Assembly: GCA_028279215.1 (NCBI GenBank)
Contig: JANQOF010000026.1
Location: 203,550 to 267,549, forward strand
DNA length: 64,000 bases
DNA from: Pirellulales bacterium
GTDB taxonomy: Bacteria > Planctomycetota > Planctomycetia > Pirellulales > Lacipirellulaceae
Reading direction: 5' to 3'
The notes under the pieces are model-generated. The model was given only the letters and a program-made list of their open reading frames with translations, was not told the origin of the DNA and made no database searches. This document shows, piece after piece, positions 56,422-64,000 of the stretch. The number at the start of each line of letters is the position of its first letter. Position 1 is the stretch's first letter. A program made the position numbers and the translations under genes.

Positions 56422-56973
56422 ATGAGATCTGCAACAATAGAACCGATCACTGCCTGGGATACGAGCGCAGTTGCGAAATTCGCCAATGGGAGCGCTGACG
56501 TCCTGGTGCTGGAACGCCGCCTACTGGACCACTTCGGCCCGGCCGTCCAGGCAGGCCGCGTCCACGAGTACTTGACACGTGTCCGCCGCCGGAACGTCGC
56601 TTTTGAGGTCCGCGCCGGGCTGTCCGAGCTTCAGATAAAGTCGCGCGAGTTGGCGGCTGACATCGCCAGCCTCTTGACTACGTTCCTCGACCAGTTCGAC
56701 TTAGAGGAAGCGAAACTGCGGGTCGAGATAACGCGGACGCAACCGTGCCCGAATTTTCACTGCGACAACGTCCATGTTCGCCTGGTCACTACTTACTTCG
56801 GACCGACCACCGAGTATCAATACACCGGAGAGAGCACCACCCACGTCGCCCCTCTGTGCGGGCTGGTGTTCCTTAAGGGGCACCGACACACGACCCATGG
56901 GGACACCGTGCATCACCGCTCACCGGAAGTACCTGCCGGCGAGAAGCGTCTGTGCGTGGCGATTGACTACTGA
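56422..56973 (+). CDS. DUF1826 family protein
   Basis: A 183-residue protein with the DUF1826 core: helical N-terminal half, then PCPNFHCDNVHVRLVTTYFGPTTEYQY and GLVFLKGHRHTTHGDTVHHRSPEVP, which resembles an iron/2-oxoglutarate-type cupin region with HxD (HCD) and a later His. Function is unknown; the family often sits with COG0523 chaperones and dksA-type genes in zinc-linked clusters. ATG 56422 is the first start after an in-frame stop at 56398. Confidence 0.8.
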   Translation: MRSATIEPITAWDTSAVAKFANGSADVLVLERRLLDHFGPAVQAGRVHEYLTRVRRRNVAFEVRAGLSELQIKSRELAADIASLLTTFLDQFDLEEAKLRVEITRTQPCPNFHCDNVHVRLVTTYFGPTTEYQYTGESTTHVAPLCGLVFLKGHRHTTHGDTVHHRSPEVPAGEKRLCVAIDY

Positions 56974-57089
56974 GTATTGACCGTCAACGAGTCCACGCCT
57001 TATCGGTCCGGCCCCACCCTAGGCTCAAACCCAGCGTGCGGTTTGGCTACCCTCTCAACTTCGTCGTCCGCTGGCGACGGGCCAGCCGC

Positions 57090-57356
57090 TTACTTCTGAT
57101 CATCGGGCAACTGGAACGGTTTTCTGATTACCGGCTTTTGCACTAAACCCATGCGGATCGCCTTGGTACTCACAGTGATGCGCTTGACCTCGCCATCGAC
57201 GACAGCCTTGACGGTTTGCAGGTTGGGCTTGAACTTGCGGCGTGTGATGCCCGTCACTTTGGTACCGACGCCGCCGAGGTACTTCTTCTTCCCACGGGTC
57301 TTCACGTTATTGCCCTTCCGCGCCTTCTTTCCGGTGTAGAAACACTTCTTCGACAT
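57090..57356 (-). CDS. rpmB: Ribosomal protein bL28, cysteine-poor form
   Basis: An 88-residue bL28: KKCFYTGKKARKGNNV, the KKKYLGGVGTKVTGITRRKF insert, and FKPNLQTVKAVVDGEVKRITVS. Zinc-binding bL28 has CxxC near the start and a second CxxC; here these read C5-F-Y-T8 and S63...A66, so zinc cannot be bound in the usual way. Such C-minus paralogues replace zinc forms under zinc starvation. The same frame is open 48 bases upstream from an ATG at 57404 and would add the Cys-rich MEHCRCPNCNPPCDEI. Confidence 0.9.
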   Translation of the reverse strand: MSKKCFYTGKKARKGNNVKTRGKKKYLGGVGTKVTGITRRKFKPNLQTVKAVVDGEVKRITVSTKAIRMGLVQKPVIRKPFQLPDDQK

Positions 57357-57819
57357 GATCTCGTCACAGGGTGGGTTGCAGTTTGGACAACGACAATGCT
57401 CCATAGTATCCGATTGGGCTGTGGCACGCTACGAGGCTAGCTAGCGTCCACAGCTGGCGTGGCACTGTGCATCCACGGACTGAAACTATTGAGCGTCGGC
57501 GCACCCTCAAAGAGGCCACAAAACCGCAAGACGTTTTATCGCAAGCAGATACGATTGTCCAAGATATCGGTGTCTGCACTATGTCTGCACGGCAGTGGTG
57601 CCAATTGCCATTTGTGGGCATTGAGTGTTCCATCGATGACGCAGAATGCTAGGTGATGGCCAGAGCTTCGAGCCAGTACATGGCGTGCGATAGATGCTCT
57701 CCGCGTCGAGGCAATCGCGAATATTCACAGCCAAGTGTGCAATTCTTGGCGCTCGAATGTAGCGCGACGGACGCTCGAAGGCGAACGCCCACCGCGCTGA
57801 TTGAGTTGGCTCTCAATGA
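57357..57819. other. Intergenic stretch at the island's right edge
   Basis: About 460 bases between bL28 and the next minus-strand gene. It contains the right copy of the duplicated segment (57540-57625) and otherwise only short frames. Confidence 0.5.
57540..57625 (+). repeat. Right copy of diverged ~86-bp direct repeat flanking the island
   Basis: Same orientation as 41795-41880; begins CGCAAGCAGAT and includes GTCTGCACTATGTCTGCA. One base is inserted relative to the left copy, so no common reading frame is kept. Confidence 0.6.
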
Positions 57820-58089
57820 TCAAATGCAAGGTACAACAGGAAGTTCCTCGTAGCTGGTAGCTAGGACTCCGCCGTCATTCCCTTCTTCATCCTTTAGTGG
57901 ATAGATGAAGGAGCCATCGTCCAGTTCGAGAACGATAGGACGGCGACACCAATCCATCTCTTCTGCTTGACCGGCAGGCAAGTAGAGTACGCTTGTGATC
58001 TTGCGTCCGATGAGACGTTGCGCAACGCGTTCGACCCAAGCCTGTTCAGATTTGAAGATGGCGGGAGTTGATCTCGAGTGATTAGTCAT
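57820..58089 (-). CDS. Small hypothetical protein
   Basis: An 89-residue soluble protein with a strong AAGGAG site six bases before its ATG. Sequence features: a helical start (SEQAWVERVAQRLIGRKI), then a beta part (RPIVLELDDGSFIYPLKDEEGNDGG) ending in VVPCI. The DDG...P..DEEGNDGG pattern recurs in small uncharacterised bacterial proteins I have seen; function unknown. Confidence 0.7.
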   Translation of the reverse strand: MTNHSRSTPAIFKSEQAWVERVAQRLIGRKITSVLYLPAGQAEEMDWCRRPIVLELDDGSFIYPLKDEEGNDGGVLATSYEELPVVPCI

Positions 58090-58147
58090 GCTTTTCTCCT
58101 TGTGTTTAGGGTTGAAGTTGCCATTCCCGAAAGCGACCGCCTAGGAC

Positions 58148-58239
58148 CGTTGTCTCAAGGGTTTTCCGCTTAAGCGGATCGTCCAAAATCTCGCCGCAAC
58201 GCGGGTTTGTCGAGATTTTTGGCGACCCTTGAAACAACG
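58148..58239. repeat. 92-base three-arm structured element
   Basis: An outer stem of 15 pairs with one mismatch (CGTTGTCTCAAGGGT with ACCCTTGAAACAACG) encloses a CCGC-TTAA-GCGG hairpin and a second arm AAAATCTCG/CGAGATTTT topped by CCGC-AAC-GCGG. It could fold as a three-way junction RNA or be a palindromic mobile element. It lies upstream of the minus-strand small gene at 57820. Confidence 0.6.
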
Positions 58240-58360
58240 CGTCCGCGGACGCTAGGGTTGGCATTCTTCAGGCCTAAAGCAACAGAACATCGCGAGAGGG
58301 CGACGAGCAATACGGTTGGGCGCCTCGGGACTCTGGCATCGTCGCGGTATCTAAAGGGTC

Positions 58361-58528
58361 CTACGGAACATCGACGGCAACGAGTATCTCCTCACACAAA
58401 GTGCAGATGACGATGATGTTCAGTAGTGGTGTGGTGTAGATCGCCTCATGGCAACAAGGGCAGCCGTATTTGACGAGTGACGCGCTGCCGGCAACCCCTT
58501 CGAGCACACTAGCTTGTTTGTGATTCAT
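58361..58528 (-). CDS. Small zinc-ribbon-like protein
   Basis: Fifty-five residues with CPCCH at 23-27 and CTLC at 42-45, a four-Cys ribbon likely to bind zinc. GGAAGGAG lies about nine bases before the ATG at 58528, a strong ribosome site. It stops 271 bases before the start of the next minus-strand gene, so a shared transcript is possible. No family recognised. Confidence 0.65.
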   Translation of the reverse strand: MNHKQASVLEGVAGSASLVKYGCPCCHEAIYTTPLLNIIVICTLCEEILVAVDVP

Positions 58529-58672
58529 ACAGATGGCTCCTTCCTTGGTAGTTGGACGTTAGAAACCATCGCACGATGGCACGACTTATTCGGCCCCGAA
58601 GAGCGTTATTCGGCCGTCATCCAACCCTGGGAAGGTTGAACGTGCGCGGGTTTCTACGCCCGATCGGACCCC

Positions 58673-58712
58673 ATGATCCAACGTCTGGATCATAGCGCAG
58701 GCGTGCCTGCGC
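58673..58712. repeat. Two adjacent perfect hairpins
   Basis: ATGATCCA-ACGTC-TGGATCAT (58673-58693) is followed after one base by GCGCAGGC-GT-GCCTGCGC (58695-58712). Both arms are perfect. No U-run follows on either strand. Confidence 0.65.
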
Positions 58713-58750
58713 GAGCAAGTCAAAACATCGCATCCAACGATAGCTGCTTG

Positions 58751-58827
58751 GCTGGCTTCGTCGGTTTCGGAGGATCGGCTCTCACCTCTCTCTGGAGCCG
58801 CATCTGACGAAACCGCAGGAAGCCAGC
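58751..58827. repeat. 77-base long interrupted hairpin
   Basis: Three nested perfect stems: GCTGGCTTC/GAAGCCAGC, CGGTTTCG/CGAAACCG and CGGCTC/GAGCCG, separated by small asymmetric loops. The regularity suggests a structured RNA or a mobile-element palindrome. Confidence 0.6.
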
Positions 58828-59244
58828 CCGCACTTCAATGAAGCCCTTCATTCCACGAAGATCAAGCTGGCTTTGTTGGCGAGGGGGTAAGGCTCTCTTG
58901 ATCGTCGAGTACTACTGGCATCGATGGATCGGTGGACCCGCAGCGCAAGGAGTTCACCCATGACAATCTTCGACGAATCAGCAAGGTCAACAGACGGGAC
59001 AAGTTGACCCCGATCTCAGGTTGCGACTCCCACCACATTGTCGTCGCTCTCAGCGAGCAGGTGGTCTCCGAAGCCAACACGATGCGAAGTAATCAATACA
59101 TAGGTAGGTAGTTGCATGCCGCAATCCAGCGATTCTGCTTGACGTAGTGGCGCCAACATGTGACGAAAAGAGAAACCAACACGAGAGAGAGGCATTCGCA
59201 TGACCACAACCAGGAGCGCCGCCAGCCAGATTCCGTAGGGCGGC

Positions 59245-60009
59245 ATGAGGGAACAGTTTACGCTTGCAGCCAGTAAGGATGTGCTGCAACTGATCGATAG
59301 GGCGGCAGACAAGGCAGGATTGAGCCGTGGCCAAGCCTTTGAAGATTTCTTGACGTTTGTTCGTTGCAGTTTGGCTGGGCAGACCATGGAGGAAGAGTAT
59401 CTGGCCACCGTAGCGAAGGGCTACGCGAAAGGCGAGGAAGGGAGCCGCGGTATAGACCTAGTTGCCAGGGCGTTTGGCGCCTTGGTGAACGCCATGGAAG
59501 AGACCAAGCAAGATGTGTTGGGGGACATCTTTGTGGGTGGAATCACGTACGGCGAACGAGGTCAGTTTTTCACCCCCGATTCGGTTAGCCAACTCATGGC
59601 CAATCTCACCACCAGCAGTGACGAGAGCAAGGAACCGAAATCGGTCTGCGACCCGGCGTGCGGATCGGGCCGAATTCTCCTTTCTATAGCTAAGCAGCAT
59701 CCGAACTGGGAATTCACGGGACAAGACGTGGACCATCGCTGTGCGCAAATGACGGCCATCAACCTTGGCCTGAACGGGCTACACGGCTGGGCCGTCTGGC
59801 AGAACACGCTGACGTTAGAGTGCTTTCGCGTCTACCGAATCGGCTTTAATCTTGCCGGCGGCGTGATTCGAGAAGTGCCGGTTGAACAATCGCCGTTCAA
59901 CCATGCAGCTAAACCGCGAGAATCTGAGCGTGTAAGTTCACCGGACCAAATGACGAAGGAGCACCGAGTAGACGATCAACCGAAGACACAACAACTTGAT
60001 CTGTTCTAA
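59245..60009 (+). CDS. N6-adenine methylase-like protein without visible NPPY motif
   Basis: A 254-residue protein with the N6_Mtase (HsdM-like) core: YGERGQFFTPDSVSQLMANL and the SAM-binding motif I DPACGSGRILLSIAK (about residue 137). Where the catalytic (N/D)PP(Y/F) should follow, it reads AINLGLNGLHGWAVWQNTLTLE and no such tetrapeptide appears before the C-terminus, which ends QQLDLF, a clamp-binding-like tail. It may be inactive or need a partner. No restriction or specificity subunit is adjacent. Similar short methylase-like genes occur on mobile DNA. Confidence 0.75.
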   Translation: MREQFTLAASKDVLQLIDRAADKAGLSRGQAFEDFLTFVRCSLAGQTMEEEYLATVAKGYAKGEEGSRGIDLVARAFGALVNAMEETKQDVLGDIFVGGITYGERGQFFTPDSVSQLMANLTTSSDESKEPKSVCDPACGSGRILLSIAKQHPNWEFTGQDVDHRCAQMTAINLGLNGLHGWAVWQNTLTLECFRVYRIGFNLAGGVIREVPVEQSPFNHAAKPRESERVSSPDQMTKEHRVDDQPKTQQLDLF

Positions 60010-60303
60010 GTGGTCGATTTCCGTAAGAAGAGTTATCACACTGGGGTAGTATCGTCGCATTCAGCTCTAGATTGATGAATACGCAGGAGTGTCGGGCCGA
60101 GGTAGGTTGTGGGCTACCAGTCTCAGAACATATCATGAATCCTGTTCGCACCTGGTGAACTAATTCAGGCACAGCGGGGTCATTCTTACTTGAGGTGCAT
60201 TTTCTGGTTGGGAGAATGCCTTCACAGCGAATAATCTTGTGCAATACTGCATTCCCGCACATGGAACAGTTGTGCCGCATCAGCTGGAGTGAACGGAGCA
60301 ATC

Positions 60304-61641
60304 ATGGGTGTACTTCAGAAGGAATTCGACCGCATATCCAATGAGCTCTTCAAGGATGACTCGTTACGAGTGATGCTCGTCCGCAGTGCGATTGAAGCGA
60401 AAGGATTCGAGCTTAACGAAGGGCATGTTCAATCATTAACCGACTCAATTAAAGACAAATCCGACCAAGACGAGATGCAGATTGAGCTTGAAGGACTTTC
60501 GGCGGATATAAGCATCACGCCTGAAGATCTTAAGGCAGCGCTGACAGCATTAGAGAATGATATTGAGTCGCACACAGAACAGTTAATATTGGCAGCCCTC
60601 GAAGAACTTCCTCCTGAGATTTTAGGGTCGCTCTACGATGATCTACCCAAGGCGTTGAGACATCGACGTGGACTTGAAACTCAATTCCGCGACAGGCTTC
60701 ACGGCCGTTGGAAAGAGGGGCTCGATCGACTTGAAATGCTCCTTATGATTGCCCAAGAAGCGGGAGACATCTATATAGAGGACTTGAAGGAGGACGGTTC
60801 TGAAGAGGAAGAGGAGTCCCCAAGCGACGGCAGAATGCTTGAAGCCCTCGTCGCTCTTCATGTCCGGGCCTGCCGAATTGCTTCTGAAGTACTCTGTCTT
60901 CTCCAGGGTGGTTTTGCGGACGGGGCAAACGCTCGCTGGCGATCGGTTCATGAAGTGGCTGTAACCGCGATGTTCCTAGTCGAGCAAGGGGGTAACATAG
61001 CTGACCGCTACATCGACCACGGTGCAATAGAGCGGCTAAGAGCTGCTGAAAAGTATCAGGAGCATTGTCAGACACTTGGTTTTGAGCCGTACACTACCGA
61101 AGAAATGAATGATTTTGCGACGGCGGCTGACGCCATGATCCACAAGTATGGTCGGGCCTTCCGAGGCGACTACGGCTGGGCATCAGAAGCTTTGGGTACT
61201 ACAAATGCTACTTTCACTCAAGTGGAGGCCGCACTCGACATGTCACACTGGCGCCCACACTTCAAAATGGCGTGCCAGAGCGTGCACGCTGGAGCGCAGG
61301 CGTTGGAGTTTTGCCTCTCCGTTCCAGAAGGAGCCAGTGGAATGTTGCTTGCAGGCGCAAGTGACGCGGGTCTAGCTGATCCAGGGCATTTGACTGCGAT
61401 ATCTCTTGTTCTGGCTTCTGTACCGCTTTTCACATTTAATCCAAATGTGGATTCACTTATCGCCTGTAAGTGCATGCTGCAATTATGCGACGATATTGGC
61501 GAAGCCTTGATTGCAGCTCACAATGGTCTGGAAGAAGAGATTACGAGCTCTGTGTGCCTGAAGGAGGCGCAACCCAACCCCAAACTAAGTACGTTCATGC
61601 GAACGATTGTGAAATGGACGAAGTCGATCTGGAACCGATGA
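60304..61641 (+). CDS. DUF5677 domain protein
   Basis: About 445 residues, helical, with the DUF5677 core in the second half (LHVRACRIASEVLCLLQGGFADGANARWRSVHEVAVTAMFLVEQ, then ALDMSHWRPHFKMACQSVHAG). The N-terminal 180 residues are acidic and helical without a named domain. The ATG at 60304 has CGGAG upstream; GTG 60289 is an alternative. It overlaps the next gene by four bases. Function unknown; composition is less GC-rich than the metabolic genes on the left, suggesting acquisition. Confidence 0.78.
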   Translation: MGVLQKEFDRISNELFKDDSLRVMLVRSAIEAKGFELNEGHVQSLTDSIKDKSDQDEMQIELEGLSADISITPEDLKAALTALENDIESHTEQLILAALEELPPEILGSLYDDLPKALRHRRGLETQFRDRLHGRWKEGLDRLEMLLMIAQEAGDIYIEDLKEDGSEEEEESPSDGRMLEALVALHVRACRIASEVLCLLQGGFADGANARWRSVHEVAVTAMFLVEQGGNIADRYIDHGAIERLRAAEKYQEHCQTLGFEPYTTEEMNDFATAADAMIHKYGRAFRGDYGWASEALGTTNATFTQVEAALDMSHWRPHFKMACQSVHAGAQALEFCLSVPEGASGMLLAGASDAGLADPGHLTAISLVLASVPLFTFNPNVDSLIACKCMLQLCDDIGEALIAAHNGLEEEITSSVCLKEAQPNPKLSTFMRTIVKWTKSIWNR

Positions 61642-62633
61642 TCGTCAAGTATTGTGAGATCCTTGCGCCACTCTTCCAGTGTGAAGGCGATCGCTTTGAC
61701 TTTATCTTGGCCCTTCTCAGAGCAGCAGCGCATGAGGGGGCGGGCTGGGATACTCTCAAAGAGTCGTTCCAGATGCTCGACGACCTTCAGGTATTGGCAC
61801 TTGCTGAGCTACCCCATGAGCATTTCGCACAGCCCGAATTCACACGTTTGCGATTGAGCCTTCTCGAGTATTGCCACCTTGTTGAAATGGATGCACCGTA
61901 TGAGATTCTTGCAAATCTATGCCGTGTTAGGTTGGGTTTAGCCGTCTCATATGCTCCATTTGTCGCGAATACAAGACGAAGGAACCGAAGCAGCAGGAGA
62001 CAGAAATCAGCAACTGGTAAGATGAAACGTCTACACCCTAAGCAGAAGATCGATTCTCTCAAGAGCCTTACACAGCAAGTGGGACTGCCGGCGATAGGTT
62101 CAGCATTCGACGACTTCTATCGGGCGGGACTTCGAAATGCCATTGCCCACTCGGACTATATTATCTTCGGCGATGAATTTCGGATGCGCGGTCAGACAAT
62201 CCCTGCAGATGATAGAGCAAGGCAGCCAACTTGCGTGGTCAAGCTACCGCGATTACATGATCTAATTAATCATGCCCGCGCCTTTTATCGTGCGTTTGTT
62301 AGGGTGGAAAAAGGGGCACTACTGTCTGTTGGGAAAAACAGTGGACGCGGACTTCGATACGATGATCTCTATAAAGGATTATTAGAAGTGTTGGTAGACA
62401 GCGATGGATATCTTTGCGGAGGAGTGATTCATTGGCCGAATGGAACAGAAAGCAGCTACGAACGAACCTCGCACGGTTCAAAGCCACTTAACATTCTGCC
62501 TCTTAGTGGTTGCTTCGAAACATTTGTTGGTGAGAAGCACACACCTCATGACCCCTTTTCACCGCTTCTAAAACCTGGAGAGGCGCCGAAGTATTCGCCA
62601 CTTAAAAGCACGGGCGAAGGATTGACGTGGTAG
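61638..62633 (+). CDS. Hypothetical protein coupled to DUF5677 gene
   Basis: About 331 residues from the ATG that overlaps the upstream stop (ATGA); an ATG at 61614 is also possible. Helical N-terminal half, a basic patch (NTRRRNRSSRRQK), then a segment with FDDFYRAGLRNAIAHSDYIIFG, which resembles the RNAIAH pattern of HEPN-like or DUF-type proteins, and a beta-rich tail. No firm family. The overlap suggests a functional pair with the DUF5677 protein. Confidence 0.65.
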   Translation: MIVKYCEILAPLFQCEGDRFDFILALLRAAAHEGAGWDTLKESFQMLDDLQVLALAELPHEHFAQPEFTRLRLSLLEYCHLVEMDAPYEILANLCRVRLGLAVSYAPFVANTRRRNRSSRRQKSATGKMKRLHPKQKIDSLKSLTQQVGLPAIGSAFDDFYRAGLRNAIAHSDYIIFGDEFRMRGQTIPADDRARQPTCVVKLPRLHDLINHARAFYRAFVRVEKGALLSVGKNSGRGLRYDDLYKGLLEVLVDSDGYLCGGVIHWPNGTESSYERTSHGSKPLNILPLSGCFETFVGEKHTPHDPFSPLLKPGEAPKYSPLKSTGEGLTW

Positions 62634-62798
62634 TTTACCCCAAATGCATTTGAACTGCGTAGGGCAGCGCTGAATTCATCGTTTTCTGAATCTTTCCAGT
62701 AAGTAAGTGACGATGTTGCAACAAAATGGTCGTTCTTGCTTTAGTAGGCGACGCTCATGAATGAAACTTCGACTGAGCCTAATCGCACCGTCTTCAGC

Positions 62799-63962
62799 TT
62801 ATTGATTGGTCGAAGCACATTCCGAGACTTTGGTTCCATTCACATACTGACTCTTTACTAGTTCAACAAGATCGGGACTCCGTGGAGAGTAAACATACTC
62901 TTCCTCTGACACCGGTTCGTACTCGACGAAAGACAAGTCGAGGTCGAAGTTAAGTTGTGGTTCCATCATCTGAAAGAAATCGCCTTCTACTGGCTCGCCG
63001 TCCAGCCAAAGATCTGGGTTAGTTCGGCATTCAGCTGCTGGTATCGATAATCTCGACTGATGTGCGCTCCACAATTCATTCACATACGCTTGGTTTGTCG
63101 GATCACCAAAATAGACAGCATTCAATGCGTGATGCATCTGTAAAGCGTTCAGTTTCGAAATATCTGATCTCTTGTGTGCATCGTACTGCATGTATCCGCG
63201 AAATGGGCCGTCGTACGTCTTTGGGTCAAAAAGCATCGCACAGGTCCAAGAGTTCAAAGGATAGAAGATTTGTAGCCCAGGGCATTGCAGTCCAATTACC
63301 CCTCGGTTCTTAACTGCCTTGGCATAATTGTTGTAGAAAACAACCGGTGAGTCACTAAATATGAACGGATAGTCAGTGCGATTGCGGATAAAGCAAACAG
63401 ACAGATCACGGATTAGTGGTGCATTTTGTAGCATCGCTGACAAACCGCGACCAACGGCAGATGCTGTCGATTCATTAATCGACATGTTTCCGGCAGCCAG
63501 ATTCTCATCAAACTTCTTAAGAAAGTCTACGTCTTGTGTAGTTTCGAGACGCTTTCTGAACATGAAGAGAAGCATCTGCTCTATTGCTGGTGCGTGCTTT
63601 GCGACTTCAGTGGCGGTTCGTGCTCGCTGAAAGATAATAGCATCAAAGAACGACTTGAGTTCTTCCACAGAAAAGAACTCTGCGGAAGCGATATTGGCGA
63701 CTTCAAGGGCTGCTCGAATCGCAATGCAGTGTTGCGATTCAATCTCCGCGAACTGAGTCTCTAGCTTCTTCGAACCGTAGAAGTTCTTTCTACTGCATTG
63801 CCCTTTAATTGAAGCATGAGTGACCATCCGTCCATCCCTCACCATGAGCAGACTAATAGTACTGGAATTGACAGAAAAGTGCCGGAAGTAGAATTGGGGT
63901 ACTGACCTAGCCCCCTTAAACGAGTCCGTGCCGTGATGAATAATCGTGGCGTCAGGACGCAA
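62799..63962 (-). CDS. DUF4238 domain protein
   Basis: A 387-residue protein with the DUF4238 start RSVPQFYFRHFSVNSSTISL and the central NRTDYPFIFSDSPVVFYN, in a family of unknown function often found in accessory DNA. It converges on the hypothetical gene at 61638. Codon use is more AT-rich than in the left part of the window. Confidence 0.78.
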   Translation of the reverse strand: MRPDATIIHHGTDSFKGARSVPQFYFRHFSVNSSTISLLMVRDGRMVTHASIKGQCSRKNFYGSKKLETQFAEIESQHCIAIRAALEVANIASAEFFSVEELKSFFDAIIFQRARTATEVAKHAPAIEQMLLFMFRKRLETTQDVDFLKKFDENLAAGNMSINESTASAVGRGLSAMLQNAPLIRDLSVCFIRNRTDYPFIFSDSPVVFYNNYAKAVKNRGVIGLQCPGLQIFYPLNSWTCAMLFDPKTYDGPFRGYMQYDAHKRSDISKLNALQMHHALNAVYFGDPTNQAYVNELWSAHQSRLSIPAAECRTNPDLWLDGEPVEGDFFQMMEPQLNFDLDLSFVEYEPVSEEEYVYSPRSPDLVELVKSQYVNGTKVSECASTNQ

Positions 63963-63980
63963 CTTTAAGGAGGCGATAGG

Positions 63981-64000
63981 ATGGCACGAGGCAAGAAGTA
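63981..64000 (+). CDS. Start of an unknown gene, possibly IS3-type transposase OrfA (partial)
   Basis: AAGGAGGC seven bases before an ATG that reads MARGKK before the window ends. IS3-family OrfA proteins commonly begin this way, but six residues cannot identify a gene. The strong ribosome site is the main reason to record it. Confidence 0.3.

Larger units (their letters stand above)
58529..59244. other. Non-coding stretch rich in inverted repeats
   Basis: About 715 bases with no supported gene. It holds two tandem hairpins (58673-58712), a long hairpin (58751-58827), a direct repeat of TTATTCGGCC (about 58587 and 58610), and an A/T-neutral tail leading to the methylase-like gene. Confidence 0.55.

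Overview
The window looks like chromosome of a Pirellulales-type planctomycete (Planctomycetota). The grounds are a DUF1559 pseudopilin-like protein, PEP-CTERM and dockerin surface proteins, a secreted sulfatase, an ECF sigma/anti-sigma pair, a sodium-translocating decarboxylase and several planctomycete-style small hypothetical genes. I found no rRNA, tRNA or CRISPR array. All calls are from reading the sequence; no database search was run.

Region 1 (0-11 kb, + strand) is a tightly packed operon: an AarF/UbiB-like kinase, methylmalonyl-CoA epimerase, both mutase subunits, the MeaB chaperone GTPase, and a four-gene Na+-pumping methylmalonyl-CoA decarboxylase (mmdA, small anchor, biotin carrier, mmdB). 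Region 2 (11-15.5 kb) holds hairpin repeats, a small membrane protein and a secreted-protein cluster: a His-rich protein, a DUF1559 protein and two related PEP-CTERM proteins, one with dockerin repeats and one resembling the Zur-repressed all3515 family. Region 3 (15.5-29 kb, mostly - strand) carries propionyl-CoA-type carboxylase (pccA, pccB), a dihydroorotate-dehydrogenase-like protein, pyruvate:ferredoxin oxidoreductase, phasins, the PHA regulator PhaR, and an NfnAB-like NADH/ferredoxin:NADP pair. Together regions 1 and 3 describe C3 (propionate/succinate) metabolism, energy conservation by a Na+ pump, ferredoxin-linked redox balance and polyhydroxyalkanoate storage.

Region 4 (29-41.4 kb) is mixed: an RND/MMPL transporter, sulfatase, membrane-anchored J-domain protein, amidase, YjbQ, small proteins, and an ECF sigma with its membrane anti-sigma.

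Region 5 (about 41.7-57.6 kb) is the most interesting part. It is an island bracketed by two diverged, directly oriented copies of an 86-base segment. It carries a Fur/Zur-type regulator and a COG0523 (CobW-like) metallochaperone. With them are QueD, a TatD-like hydrolase, DUF1826, a HisI variant and SufU. Several proteins look like zinc-sparing versions: a DksA with two of four zinc cysteines, an FmdB-like protein with none, a cysteine-poor bL28, a beta-carbonic-anhydrase homologue without its Asp/Arg dyad, and a protein matching the iota-carbonic anhydrase fold family (some members of which need no metal). Four copies of a 17-bp palindrome (consensus TTGCAATTNAATTGCAA) lie in the island, three of them just upstream of genes. 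I infer a zinc-starvation regulon.

Region 6 (57.8-64 kb) is accessory: small metal-ribbon and hypothetical genes, about 900 bases rich in strong inverted repeats, an N6-methylase-like protein lacking a visible catalytic NPPY motif, DUF5677, an unknown gene, DUF4238, and the first codons of a possible IS3-type transposase at the right edge.
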